Part shown: positions 46,951 to 59,803 of the stretch, in pieces
How the letters are laid out: each line of letters starts with the position of its first letter
How positions within the stretch are numbered: position 1 is the first letter of the stretch
NCBI RefSeq assembly: GCF_043641665.1
Contig: NC_092198.1
Coordinates: 5,578,501 to 5,642,500, forward strand
Length of the DNA: 64,000 nt
From: Enoplosus armatus
Taxonomy: Eukaryota > Chordata > Actinopteri > Centrarchiformes > Enoplosidae
Direction of reading: 5' to 3'
Translations under genes and position numbers: made by a program
Notes under the pieces: generated by a model
The model's input: only the letters and a program-made list of their open reading frames with translations
What the model was told of the DNA's origin: nothing
The model's database searches: none

Positions 46951-48487
46951 TTCGCATTGTTGTTAATTCCCATTTTCCCCCAAGCAGCTTGGCCTACTTT
47001 TAATGTATTCAGTGATTTCCTGCATATCCCAAAACGCTTTTCAGCAACCTAGAGAAAATGGGTGTTAATGAGCTGAAATCGGCTGTGGGTTCAAATATAA
47101 TTTAAAACTTAACCAGTTATTTTGGGATGGGATTTCTCCTGTGCTGAGGAGAGGATGTCCATTGTTGTGCTGTGGACTGTCCAATTGGCGCTCACCAGTC
47201 ACACTCAAGTCGTTTCAAGTCCGTCTTGGAAAGGAGGGTCAGTCTGCTGCTGAACTACACTCACTACACTCACTACACCAGCGACTGGACAAAGTGTGAT
47301 TGCCCCATTCAGCCGTCTTAGAAAAGGCTCTCAATCGCACCTGGTGACAAAAATACATCCCGAAGAGAGCAAGATGTTTTTTGCTTTGAAGGCAGGTTTA
47401 ACAGACAAAGAGAATAATCTTTATATGTCCTCAGTCACTCGTACTGATGTACCTTTTATTGTGAATGTATTGTGCCATTTGTAGTCTGTATGACAGCTGA
47501 ACATTTTTATGCCAGGGTGAGTAGCTGAACTTAGAGAGATCTGTTCATCTTAAATGTTCATACAGTTTGGTCTGATGAATGCCAAAGCATTCTCTCTGAA
47601 AACAGCCTCTATTTCATTATATGAAACCCCCAAACTAAACTGAAACTAAAGCGCACCTTCTGCTAATTCCTCTTGACACCAAACCCCAACAGAAGCACTC
47701 TCTTTCCTCTTGGACACACAGTGCAGCACTCTCCTTTTCATGCGTCTTTATGAGACACTGTCACTGGGAAATGTCTCCACGTGGAAATGTCTCTGTGCTT
47801 GTTGTCAAGGTTAAATCTAAAAGACTGGCTGTGCTGGGCAGGGCAGGACAACTCCAAAGCATGAATAGTGATGAGTCTGAAGTCTGGTGTGAATTAGGAT
47901 CTTGTGGGAAATGAAGGCAATTTATTGCAGTAAGAATCAAAATTACATTATATATATATATCTGAACCAGTGGCTTAGTATGTACCCAACACCTTTCTCT
48001 CCATTTCCTCCATTTATAACTGTGCAACTATTTATTAGGACACTGGTGAACCTGACTTGCAGGTAGGATTTTACCTGTAGAAAGTGTTTAAACACAGGTG
48101 TGACAGTGAGCAAATGTGGTCCGGCTTCAGCTGTGTTCTACTGGTTAGAGTTTAGTCCAGTTGGACCTGTTTCCACAGTGCTGATTTGGTCTGGGAAACA
48201 CCATTAGAGTGAGGTGACAAAAGTATGACACAGTCTCATCTGTTCCTGGTTTGATTCCCTAGGTTTTGTAGACAGAATCATCACATCACAACTTGCATTA
48301 GAGATATCAGGAAAGTGGCTGGATATTTGTAAATTGTGTAAAATTATGTTCATTTTTAATTTTTTAACCATTTCTGTATGTATCATTCAAGAGTGTACTT
48401 ACCTTAATGTGCTTGGGTCACTTTAGGAGCAGAAATGATAAATACGTATATATGTGCCGAAACTCCTTGACCTAAACGACTGCAGTG

Positions 48488-48780
48488 CAGGTAGTGGGTC
48501 CCATATTTTTCCAGCTTGTGACCCCTTAAAGCAAAGCGATGTCTGCATGCGGCCCCTTATCACCTGTTGCATGTCTGCCAGCTGTGACCAGTTCAAAAAA
48601 TGTCTTTTATTTATAACATTTGTAGAACAAAAAGTAATTTAACGAAACAACAAAACAAAATCAAGAATTAGAGAAAAGTCTGAAAGAAATAAGCAGAATT
48701 ATGTCTTTCTTTTCTATTCTGTTGATCTTCTTGCGGCCTGGGGCCTCCCTGTGGGCGTCCCGACACCCAGGTTGGGTCCA
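48488..48780. mobile_element. non-autonomous hAT-like element
   Basis: The left end (GTAGTGGGTCCCATATTTTT then CAGCTTGTGACCCC) and right end (CCCGACACCCAGGTTGGGTC) resemble the decayed CAGTGGTTCCCAACCTGG-type termini of fish hAT MITEs. About 290 bp, no open transposase. Superfamily assigned from memory of the terminal motif. Confidence 0.5.
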
Positions 48781-49592
48781 AAGATAATGGGCAGTTAAAC
48801 CACATGTAACCGTAGCAACAATAGTTGCTATGCTTCTATGTTGCCAGTTAAACGCTGTTAAAAAACATTGTCAGTGGCCATATTATAAACACAATAATGG
48901 ACTCCAATGTGTGCCAATATAAGAAAATAACGGACCCAGTGGAGGGAGGATACTGTGGCATTCATTGTGCACGAGCCAACAGAGGCTTGTAAACAAAAGT
49001 TACATGAACTCTTAAGTTGGATATTCATTGGAATCTATTTGTGTGACCCTTCATCCTGTCAGGTTAAAGATTTTGACGGCTGTGGTCAAAGCAGTTCTTC
49101 AGCTAAGCGTGATGGACGTGCATCCACCTTCTCTGGTTTTTATACCAAAAACAGAAGAAATATCTGCAGCAGTCCAGACTGCAGTTTTCCCTCGACTGAT
49201 TATTGTTCCAGGCTTTCCAAGCATGAATAACTGCTGGCTATCAAATGTCAACACTCATCTCCTTCTGCTCATAAAACCTGGTGTTGGTTACGTTTTCACT
49301 CCTACTGCACTGCAGCTCACCTTAAACTATATTAAACCTGTGTTTAAAGTTAAAACATCATTGTTCTCACATGGTCAAATGAAATGAATTAAGAAAAATT
49401 GTTATTCCAGCTCCGCTCTGAATACGCTTTGTGCCCTGAGCACCAGTCCCCAGCCCTTCACATCAGACACACTCCCTGAGCTTCAATCAATGCGTCTTCC
49501 ATTTTTAGAAGCAGTCAATACCGCTATCAAGACAAAGCCCAGAGCCTCTGCTGCACCACCTGACTGCCAGGCGTCTGCAGCTACCTGCCCAA

Positions 49593-49622
49593 CTCCTCCT
49601 CCTCCTCCTCCTCCTCCTCCTT
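49593..49622. repeat. (CCT)10 trinucleotide repeat
   Basis: A pure CCT run. It gives the polyproline and polyglutamate stretches of the overlapping open frames, none of which look real. Confidence 0.9.
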
Positions 49623-51316
49623 CCTCAGCAGGGAAAGCCTGGAAAGGAGAATCCCTTTGTATGAACTGCAGAGCTGTAACCTGCTCGGCCAGGCGGGATG
49701 ACAAGCTGACTGCAGAGGTGAAAACGAGGAGTGACGGAGAGAGGGGGAGAGGTGCTTCTTCTCTTTCATCTCTTGCTCTTTGTCTCTCTGCGTTACACCA
49801 TCTCTCTCTCTCTCTTCCTCGCTCTCCGTCTTCCTCGCTCGCTCACTTGCTGTCTGTCTCCTTGCCTCCCTCCCTGATTAGTATGCAGAGCCAGGCCCGC
49901 TCTGTTCTGCAGTGTGGGTTTGTGAACGCTGCTGCATGTCAGGGAGAGACGGGAATCGCACTGCAGTGGCGGGTGGAGCGAGCACACACACACACATACA
50001 GAAAACCCCTCCTGTGCTGCACCAGGAAACCCCTTTTGGACTGACGGTGTCACGCTTCTGTTGTCATTCAAATGAAAGATCTGCATGTCTCTTGTTGCCC
50101 GTACTGAAATAGAGCGTGTATCGATTACTGTATTTTTATGGTAGATGTTCTGCTACAGTATGCGGTCTAATTTCCAATACGATAGTGTAGAATGTCACCT
50201 CCTTCTACATTACTGTAAAATGCATCTGCATGCTATATGCACAGAAAGCTATTGTTAGAGTGGCATGGAGAGATACTGCTTGAACAGCATGTACGTCTAT
50301 GCACCCCAAGTCTGCAAGCTAATGGGAGGAGAGTAGGGTCTCGGGCAAGAGGTGCGTCACTTCCTCTTGAGTCCCTAGAAGTGAGACTTCCCCTTTATTT
50401 AACCAGATTTAACCATTATAATTATGTTTTTTGTCAGGAAAAAAAAAACTGATAAGAGTGAAAGAAATACTGTGCCAAATTACCAAAAAACATACATGGC
50501 TGACGATACATAAAGTGCATGTTAGCCTGCTGGAGAAGCTAACAGTTGTGTTAGCCCTGTGAAACCCCGTGAAATAGATTCTATACATTATATCCTCTGG
50601 AAAAAGAAATATAAAGCTCTCTTGTGTTGTTAGTGACGGTTTGATTTTACTGAATTATATGTGCCTTCAAAACGTATACATCAAATACAGAAACTACAAA
50701 ACATATTTTTAACTCTGTCCTGCTCAGGATAAAAAAAGGTCACTGTACTGTTACATCACTGATAAACACATAATCATCAAATACAACAAGCTAATCTTTA
50801 ACAGCACTTTAGCCGACTACTGTTTAATGTTAGCATTAGCAGTTAGATCCGACTCTTCTTACTCAGCTACTCTGCTTAAAATGCTTATGTTAGTAACAAA
50901 TGTCTTAATGAAAGACTGAAGAAATTTTGCCCAGTAATATTTGAACATTTCACTACTTTTATTTCACTTTGTATATCTTTTACACACAAGTTACAGTATT
51001 GTAGCAAATTTTCAAGGCGTGACAACCATATTTTCAACCAGTTCAAGAGGATCTGCAGTACAGATTTCTTGGCAAAAAGCACTTAAAAAGGGAAATCTTT
51101 TACATGCATTATAGCAGCTTGTCTTCCTCCACCTACGACCCGGATTCGTCTGTACTGGGAAGAATATGCTTCAACAATGGAGCTAATATTACAGCCCATA
51201 ATACCAGAATGCACTCAGTGGAATCAAACCAGAGACAAAGCAGCTCAGAGTCTATTGAGAGAGATGGTGAACTGAGCTGCTAGGTATATAAAAATGACGG
51301 GGCTTCTTTATTAGCA

Positions 51317-51332
51317 CCCCCCCCCCCCCCCC
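51317..51332. repeat. C16 homopolymer
   Basis: Sixteen C in a row. Similar runs are C12 at 40720-40731, C13 at 56933-56945, G20 at 24005-24024 and G17 at 27596-27612. Confidence 0.9.
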
Positions 51333-51589
51333 GCTGCTATTATGCTATTTAGGTGTTCATTTCAGGGGAGATGATTGGGCTGCTTCGTCTGTGCGGTATC
51401 ACCTCGCTCTGCAGCAGCAGCAGCAGCAGGGAAGTGGGAGTCGCAGCCGATCAACAACCTGCTCTCCACTGCACCGAGAGAGGAGACTTCAATGGATTTT
51501 CTCTCCTGGCGCTGGTTGAACCCAATTACACTTGAAGCAATAAATCCTTAGCAATGCAATTTCCCCTCTAGACAAGATCTGCCGGGCTT

Positions 51590-52057
51590 CCCCCCTCTCT
51601 CTCTCTCTCTCTCTTTCCTCTGCAACACACACACACGAACACAGTCTCTCGTCCTCGTCTGTCCCTCCCTCTTTCACTCTACTTATTCCTTCCTTTCTCT
51701 TCGATCATTCCCTCTTTGCCTTTTTCTTCTCTCAGTTTATAAATCTATCACGTGTTTTCTCTCTTCTGTCTCTCACCCCTTCATCTTTTTTTTTTCTCTC
51801 TCTCAAGTTTCTCTTGCTCTTTATCATCCCCCGCTCCCTCTAATGCTCCCTCACTCTCTTATTACACCGCTCTCCCTGTGACCTTCATCTCTCCCATCCC
51901 CTCCCATCTATCGCCTGCATGTCTTTCCTTCCTTTCCTCCCTTCGCCGTGTCACCCCAGACCTTTCTCCCGCCATCATCTCATCATAGCCTCCTTGTTTT
52001 CTTCTATGTGTCCCACGACACTCCTCTTCTTCTATTATACTCCATCATTCGTCTTTG

Positions 52058-52089
<32 letters not shown>

Positions 52090-52140
52090 CTATCACCATG
52101 CAGCCTTCCCACATCTCTCCTCCTCCCTCCTCTCCATGCT
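51590..52140. repeat. polypyrimidine-rich stretch with CT and CA repeats
   Basis: About 550 bp strongly biased to C and T on the plus strand, beginning with a CT run at 51594-51615 and containing a CA repeat at 52060-52088. Open frames of up to 112 codons over it are Ser/Pro/Leu low complexity and not genes. Confidence 0.7.
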
Positions 52141-53750
52141 GGCGTTTTCCAAGTTGGTCAGAATATTGCAGAGAACATGAAGGAACATTTTCACCCGCTG
52201 TGACGCTGCAGTACACATGGAGGGTGTGTCAGGTTCCTGTGGTTGATGCAAGGACAGCCGCTAATGAAATAACTCATTTATTTTAATACAATTTGTCCAC
52301 CTACAGATGAATATGCTTTTTTTCCAACAGTATTAATTAATGACCTGATGATGGGATTTTCTTCTGTAATAATATACTGCCTTGGTTGTTAGTAATAGTG
52401 AGTGTAGAGGTGGTAGAAGGAGCATTTGGGGTAGCTGTAAATGTGGTGTCAGCATAAATTAGCCTTATTCTCTCAGCCACAGTAGCTATATTTACATGCT
52501 AATAAATGCAGAATGAGCTGTACATAGGGGTACTGCGTAAGGTTAAGTAGTTAAGCAGTTGCATAATAACTCTCCTTATTGCACTCATCTTGCACCTATC
52601 CTGCGTTACGGTTGAACATGACTGTTGAGGCAATTATGCAGGAGAGCAAAATTAGGTCGATTTGACTTCAAGCATAACAGCAATTCAGTTGTGGCTCAAT
52701 TTCAAGCCAAAGGACGTTTAAACAAAGTACCTGCTGATCAGTAAGTAAAAAAACAAAACACAGAAACAACAAAATTAGCTTTAATTCATTGTGTGGCCCC
52801 GTGTTGTTGAATGACTAATCAATGTACCTTGAAGGCATCAAAGACCCTTGTTCCCTCTATATCTATCACTCATGTCTGTATGAGACTCTGAAATGTTAAA
52901 AAAGGAGGACGATGTAAATTGTCATCTGATTTCAAGGGTATACTCGCCAAATTATTTCAAATAAAGAATATCGGAGGGTATTAATTATGTTGATCGGCCA
53001 CATTCGTATGGTTGGGAACGTAGTTTTCTTCCAGTGTGTGAGTATTACTGCGGTGAGGGAACAGGAAAGAAAGAGTTTCTGAGCTTAAGGAAGGTTCACT
53101 GTTGATTCAGATGAGCCGAGGATAATAAGTATAAAGGATCTGGTTCCAGAGCTAATGATAAAGAAATAGTGTCAAAAATGCTGAACCGAAAGGGCTACAT
53201 TTAAAATATAGTTTAAAACTATGGCTGAAAGTTGCTTCTGAGGACTGGTGTCTATCACATATGGGAGATAGATTTTGTGTAGATTGTAGCGGAGTCTGTG
53301 TAGCACGTTGAATTGCTGTAAAGACTGTAACTGATCTTGTTTCAGTCTCAAAGGCTGATAATCTCTTATTTGAAGATAAAAAGAAAGAGAAAAAGTTAAT
53401 ACGTTTTTTTTATATTCCGTGTGCGGGTTAATTGTAAACAGACTTATTAATTGAAGTAGGGGGTTAGTGGTATTGCCAAATTTTTAACACAAAACTCAGC
53501 TTGCTGCACCTTTGTACCTTCTTGCAACTGACAAGAGAGCAAAACCTGATAATATGAGACGAAGCAGAAACACTGCAGTAGTTCAGTAATTAAGCGCAGT
53601 AAAAAAAATTAATAAAAATCTCTGCAGTGACTCCATCTGTATGTTAAGATTGCACAGACATCTTTTTGAGAATCACCCTGGTGTGTTCATGACTTCTCTG
53701 AGGCAACTCGCACATGTGCACATGGAGAAGGGCAGGGGTTCATATTCCGC

Positions 53751-53781
53751 AGTGCTAACTCTGTCTAACAGAGTTAGCACT
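53751..53781. repeat. perfect 14-bp hairpin
   Basis: AGTGCTAACTCTGT, a 3-base loop (CTA), then its exact complement ACAGAGTTAGCACT. It is directly followed by a TTG-rich simple repeat (53783-53802). No terminator role is expected in a vertebrate; see findings. Confidence 0.85.
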
Positions 53782-54860
53782 GTTGTTGTTGTTGCTGTTG
53801 TTGTGTCTATGTGACACGTCAGTGAAGCCGTGGGTGTTGTTAGTTCAGAGAAGGTACAGTAGTTTCCTCTGTGCTGTGGCTGCTGGTGCCCTGAAGCATG
53901 AGCCTTGTTTTTTTTTATCTTACTGATTATTCTCTTCAAATGCAAACAGATGTTCAAAATGAACAACAGCACTGACAGAGCTCATGAAAGGGCGCCATTA
54001 TGAGTTTGGTTGTCGAGGTCAAATTGAAGGTTAATGCTTAAGCAATGAAAAGTTCTAACTTCTGTGGGCACTCTGCACTCATTAATAATATTCTTACCGA
54101 TGGCGCTTCCTCCCAATGCTCATTTTAAATATATTTTGACCTTAAGATCATCTTTATTTAGTAGTGCCCACCTGTACCTGAACCCCAAATTATTACAGTG
54201 CAGAATGGCTGCTACAGTATCTCTGCAGCAGCACACAGCCGTCTTCACCAGCTGCTGCCTGTTGCACTCGCTCTTCAAACGCAGCCTAGTAGCTTTTCTT
54301 GAGGGTCAGAGCTGTCAACTGTTGGTCAGGTCCCAGTGTGACATTTCTAAAGGGACCAAGAGGAAGAGATAATTGATCTGACATTCTGAGACGTTAGTCA
54401 TTTTGGTCACGCCAATGTCATGCAAAGCAGGTAAAGTCATTACAAGTTTGAATATATTATGCTGGTTGTCAATAAATCTAAATAGGTGAGCTCCCCTGGT
54501 GTTTGGACGGAAGTCGAAGAAAGATTAAAAAAAAATGTAATGAACTGGATGATGCACGAGATGTGCTTTACGTGACTCATGGTTTCGAGGCTGTGCTGCT
54601 CCATGTGTCACACATATTGTAAGCAGTCTTAAGCCGTAGCTACATAATCAGGTCAGAACCTTGGCCCTCCAGCAGCGTGAACTACCCTGACGTCAGCATG
54701 TGTTCGAGTAGAATACCATCATTTACGCTTGGCCTTCAAGCCCAACATACTGTATTTTACTGTGATATACTGTCGCTGTGCACATGCAATGACTGCATTT
54801 ACCTTTATAGAGCAATCTACTCTATCAGAAGTCAAATCTGTTGATAAGGGCAAGCTTTAG

Positions 54861-55200
54861 TTTAAAGGTCCTGAAAACACATTTTCTCAATCAGCTTGCA
54901 ATGAGCAATGAGTTTTTTGTTTTGACAAGTTAGAACTCTTTTGGTTATATTTTTATGTGACAGATTTCTGTATTTTTTGTTTTGTTTTATCTGAGCTTTT
55001 CGCACTGGTTTGAGGTGGACGGGGCTTAACTGATCACGGTTGTGGGGTTGTTTGCTCATGTTGCCAGGCCAGTGTCAGTCAAAGCTGATCGAGCCACACC
55101 CACACAGTCCCGATGACGCAGATTAACTGTGTGTTAAAGCAGCAATAACAGATTTTGTGGCCACTTGGGGGCAGCAGAAGCAAGCTGCAAACAAAACACT
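54861..55200. mobile_element. probable fish MITE remains
   Basis: Begins TTTAAAGGTCCTGAAAACAC, a typical fish MITE end, and includes the GGCCACTTGGGGGCAGC motif near 55158, possibly a second nested element. The matching far end is not clear. No coding capacity. Confidence 0.4.
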
Positions 55201-55497
55201 GACACAACCCTTTTGTGCCAACTGGGAGCAAACAGTTGCCAATTTACACATCCAACAGACTCCAAGCAACAATATTGTTCATTTGGAGTGTTTCTGGCAA
55301 ATGCAAATCTGTTGCTGTGTACTCTGTAAAGCTTTTGGGTTGCCTTTGGGTATGAAATATAATGAATTATACTATATAAATGAATTTACCTTTGCCTAAA
55401 TGCTCCACTATGTTCACCAGCTAGTTGCTAACATTGTCTGTCTGCTGCTGGGCCGGTAATGTATTTTGCTTGCCAAAGTACTACTAGTACTACTTAA

Positions 55498-56065
55498 TAC
55501 TAAAATACATCTTAAGTTAAATACAAATGTAATTATAATCTTAATTAGTATGTTGCAAAAATACATACAATACACAAATTAAGAATTCACTTAAAGTAGC
55601 ACTTAAATTAACTTTACATTAGTACAGGTACTATTGTACTTGTGGAAAATACACATACCTATTTATACACATTTAATTCAGGTATCCTAAAATACATCTT
55701 AAATTAAATGCAAATTAAATGATCCTCCCTAGAAATATGCTGTATATTACATATAACACACAAATTAATTAATTAATAAACAAAATGTAAGAATCAGTGC
55801 TTAAATAAAAGTTTTACCTTAATACAAGTGTTACACTCGTGGAAAATACACTTTCTTCACAATTAGCAATGTGTTCCAAAATAGTGTACTTTTAATAAAT
55901 GTACAAATGTAAGACTTGAGTATTGCTGTGTTAATATACTACATCATGTAACAAATAAAAAGGTACTTTAACATGGCTGCAAGAAATATACTGGATCAAA
56001 CATTTAACACACTTTATATGCTATTAGTACAGTATACTTTGGCTATGGAAAAATATACGCCTTTT
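55498..56065. repeat. three decayed tandem units of about 190 bp, AT-rich
   Basis: TAAAATACATCTTAA starts units at 55501 and 55688, with a weaker AAAATAGTGTACTTTTAA at 55878. GTGGAAAATACAC closes the first two units (55642, 55839) and ATGGAAAAATATAC the third (56045). Spacing is about 187-206 bases. It looks like an old tandem duplication or satellite remnant. Confidence 0.5.
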
Positions 56066-56549
56066 TAATGTTATATAGAAAAACAAAGTTTATAGGGACT
56101 TTAAAAGAATGATGGATATCTCTCTAAACAATAAAACCTTTCCAATATTTATGTGGATGTTGATGTGATCAGAAAGCAAAAAAACATGATCCGAACCAAC
56201 TGGCAGTTTTGTTTATCCATTTACATTCTTTATTTGACGCAGCCTCCCGAACAACCAACTTAAAACTTGTTTTGGTCAGAGTATCCGTGTAGTATCAGTT
56301 TCTCATTTTGGGCAAAAAGAAACATAATTTGTAATGTAAATCGTATTCCTCCTGGGGGAGTTTCTTCATTCAAGCCTCCCAGCTCTGTAATCAGCGTGCA
56401 GAATGATGCACAGAAACTGCTCTCCGCTATCAGCCATGAATTGCTTAAGATACGGCTCTGAATATTTAATAGGGCCTCTTTTGAACGGCTATTTTTATCA
56501 GCTTGGCTCAATAATTCAAAGCGCACTTCTTCTGTTCTCATCTGCAACA

Positions 56550-56582
<33 letters not shown>

Positions 56583-59330
56583 TGTACTGTACATGTATGT
56601 TTGTTCTTGATGTATGCATGTATGTGTGTTTATGAGAGGCAGATAGAGAGCGAGAGAAGCTAACAGCTGAAAGGAAACACTTGTTTTGGTCTGTGTCAGT
56701 CATCGGTTGATGCGTCTGCCCCCACACTGAGCTATCAAAGACGCCCAGCTGGGGAAATAATTTAAAGTTTTGCGTGGTCCTGACCAGCTTGTCGTCCCGT
56801 CAAACTCTGTGGGGAGAAAAAAAAAAGGCTTTCTTCTTTGGGATCTGTAATGACGGAGAAGAGAGGGAAAGCATAAACTGCCAAATTTTTACCACAGCTT
56901 GGAACTCAGGCTCTAATTTCACACAATGTCAGCCCCCCCCCCCCCTTGAGTCTTAAATCTCTTCATGAAAAGGTCTGATTTTGAATAATAAAACCCCAAT
57001 CAAGCTCAGCCACAGCCAAACGCCCAGCACTTGACCTACAATCAAACAGCCAAGCGAGCAATCAAAGACCTTGCTCCCTTTTTTATTTTTTATTTTCCAA
57101 TCAGGATGAACGACAGGTTTGGATAGAAAGTATAGTCAAACAACGCCTACCGCGCAATGTTGCCACAGAGTAGATTTAAATTGATTTAATTAGCCACATT
57201 TATGAGAGCCCGGAGTCCACTGAAGAGAAATGATGCGAGGACGTTAGACATCCTAACTAGGCCTGTGGGCTTTGTCATTTGGCGGGGTAATAACTTCACT
57301 CATGAAAGATCTCAAGTATACCTGCTCCCCTCGTTCATCTGATTATTAACGTCAGCGTAGGTATTGGAAATGGGCATAAACTTGAGGTTATATGTGTGCG
57401 CATATTACCAGCGTTCAGGCAGAACACTAAATTTGCACTTGCATTACAGGATAAAGGCCGGTGATATTATATATTAGTCTCATTGTCAACAAATCCCATT
57501 AAAAGACCAAAACTGTGGGTCACATCAATCGTCAAAAACAGGTCATAAATATCAACCCCGTCCTCGAGGAATTATTCAAACAACTAATTTGCAACAGCAA
57601 ATGAAAGAAACATAATGTGGATACAGCAGTGAACGTATGTCATTTGTTTGTTTCCACTCTTCTGGAATATCTGCTTGTAACAACTAAAGCATGATGAGGC
57701 ACACAAGGCACTTAGATAAGGTTAGAGAAAGATGGTGGTTGGTCAATACTCGAAGCACGAGTCACAATGTATTTACTGTATTAACAACTCAATCAAGGTA
57801 GAACTTGTTTGTTTTAAAATAATAATAATTAAGTAAACAGAATAGTAATATATAAACATAATTTATTCCTATCCTTTAACTGATCAGCTGTTTAATTCAT
57901 GCTCCACAATCATTGGCTTATTCACAGCTGTGTGGCCATCACCTGACTAGTAACAACCAATCATATTCATACAGGCCGATGTAACCTGATCCTTTTCAAT
58001 ATTATTCCTCTGATCATGGGACACAGTGTTCTGCAGCAGCTCCATCCACCACCACCACCTCCTCCTCCTCCCCCTCATTTCGTGTTATAATTTTGGTGAT
58101 TTAACCGTATAACCATTTGCTATAAATTGTCCTTGGTTTGTCTGTGTCTAGAGTGCATGCTGATGCATGTGAGGTGTGCGTGCATGCTTGTATTCATGGC
58201 TGATATTCTCATGCATGTATGCCTGCATTATATGTAATTATAAACAAATTGCAAATTAAGGTATATGTGCCACGATGTGCTTCATGCATGAATTTGCATA
58301 TATATGGACTCCTGTAATTTCACTAAACTGCGTATGTGTGCAAGCAAGTGTGCGTCCATGTGTATCTATGCATGTGTGTGTGCATGCAAGCATACTTTCA
58401 AACAGACGCTCCAGAGACAGATGGCTCAGGTGCCCTCCACGCCCATGTTTGAGCGTGTTGCGTCGCTCGCTGCGTGTGTGTTCTGTGGCAGTGTGTTACT
58501 CTCCGCAGCGACCGGGGGTTGGTGCTGCGGCCCCTGATGCTATCAGAGAGGAGCGCCAGCAGACAGAGAGCTCTGGACTCACATGGGAACACCCCAGACA
58601 ACACACCAGAGAGGAGGAGGCACTTTGTGTTTTATGGCGATTTTTAATACAAGGTTACTGCTGAACTGAAAGTGATTCACAGGCTGACTCACTGCTGCTT
58701 TTACCGCCTAATCAAAGACACTTTAATCTTCCCGAAGGCGCGTTCTATATTCTGTGGGTGTGTATGCAAAGCACATTCGCTTGAAATTCATTATTTGGTG
58801 CAATTGTGATATATAGTGTTTATTTTTAAGGGTAGCTGAAGATCCAACATCAGCACATTGCCTTATATTACATCATAGTACCAGCTGTATGTGATAAACT
58901 TCAAAAGTACCATATTCTGTTCTTCTGAATTCAATTCTTAAGCATTTTGCAATCAACCTTTTACTACATCTACACCTGCTCTGTCTCTGTCTCCAGCCTG
59001 TATTTCTGGACTCAAAGTGGGGGCACTGCTGGTGAACAGGATTTGCTCTCTAGTCTGTCAATCTCTTAGATGCTCCTCAGAAACCAAGAGTGGGTTCATT
59101 TTGCTGGCGCACATTGCTCAGCAATCTCTGCAGTGATCTCCTCTTCACACATTGCTGTACAGCACATTAATAATGTCAGGGATTAGCGCGACGTTTGGGT
59201 TTGTTTTTTTCTCTTAACCGTCATTTCACTAACAAAGACTGCTGCAGTAAAGATATGGATTTAGAATTGTTTGCAAATTATGGAGAGCCGAGATTGTAAC
59301 ATACGTTAGTCTTTGTCTGTTGCACTTCTT
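56066..59330. other. intergenic, no gene seen; possible conserved noncoding segments
   Basis: Mostly unrepetitive except the GT tract at 56550-56580 and the C13 run at 56933-56945. Segments 56380-56530 and 57170-57420 have even base composition and TAATTA-type motifs, as regulatory elements often do. An open frame at 58275-58664 has no recognisable domain. Confidence 0.4.
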
Positions 59331-59339
59331 GTTTTATTT

Positions 59340-59700
59340 TGACATTAACCTCTCCTGTCGTTTCAGTTCCTGCCCCAGTGTTTCTCCAGCCCCTGATTAT
59401 CCACGCTTGCATCCACTTACATGCCCCTGGTCTTGCCCTCAGTCAACCCCGTTATATACGCCCCTAGGTTTACTGCTCACTTGCCAGATTGTCTTCGTTT
59501 CCTTAGTGTGTTCATCGCTTTCCAGCTATTTCTTAGTGTTTACTTCTCTGGTTTTTGGATTTTGCCTGCTCCCTGCCTGGTTTGTTTGCCTACTGGACTG
59601 ATCTCCTGTGTGTGACGTAGTAAAGATTTTGCCTTTTTTGAACTCTGCCACGTGCTGTGTGTTTCTCTGCGCCTGAGTCTCTGTCCTGCCTTGAGCCATT
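59340..59700 (+). mobile_element. probable retroelement 3' end or LTR-like remnant
   Basis: T/C-rich sequence running to AGTAAAGATTTTGCCTTTTT, GAACTCTGCCACGTGCTGTG and GCGCCTGAGTCTCTGTCCTG. These closing phrases resemble 3' ends of abundant fish retroelements as I remember them. No coding domain remains, so the class cannot be fixed. Confidence 0.4.
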
Positions 59701-59735
59701 ACGAGGATGATGTATGAGAAATGGATAAAGGGTCT

Positions 59736-59803
59736 GGAGGGAGGGATGAGGGATGAGGGATGAAGGGATAAGGGGAAGGAGGGAGAGGGATGAAGGGATG
59801 AGG
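59736..59803. repeat. GGGATGA minisatellite
   Basis: Three exact GGGATGA units from 59743, then degenerate units (AGGGATA, AGGGATGA) to about 59803. Purine-only for long stretches on the plus strand. Confidence 0.7.

Larger units (their letters stand above)
43901..53750. other. intergenic, no gene seen
   Basis: Holds the repeats at 46808-46950 and 48488-48780, the CCT run at 49593-49622, a C16 run at 51317-51332, CAG repeats near 51411-51430 and the pyrimidine-rich stretch 51590-52140. Some unrepetitive segments (45960-46160) may be regulatory. The longest open frame, 49490-50044, is low-complexity Pro/Ser over simple repeats. Confidence 0.5.

Noticed and set aside
49490..50044. Open frame of 184 codons on the plus strand
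   Set aside because: Built on CCT, CT and CA simple repeats (polyproline, Ser/Leu-rich, His-Thr). No recognisable domain; composition explains the openness.
53751..53781. Hairpin as a microRNA precursor
   Set aside because: A 14-bp stem with a 3-base loop is too short for a Drosha/Dicer substrate, and flanking bases do not extend the pairing.
58275..58664. Plus-strand open frame of 129 codons
   Set aside because: The first part is TGTGTG/TGCATG-rich sequence read as Cys/Val. The rest has no recognisable domain or matching splice sites.
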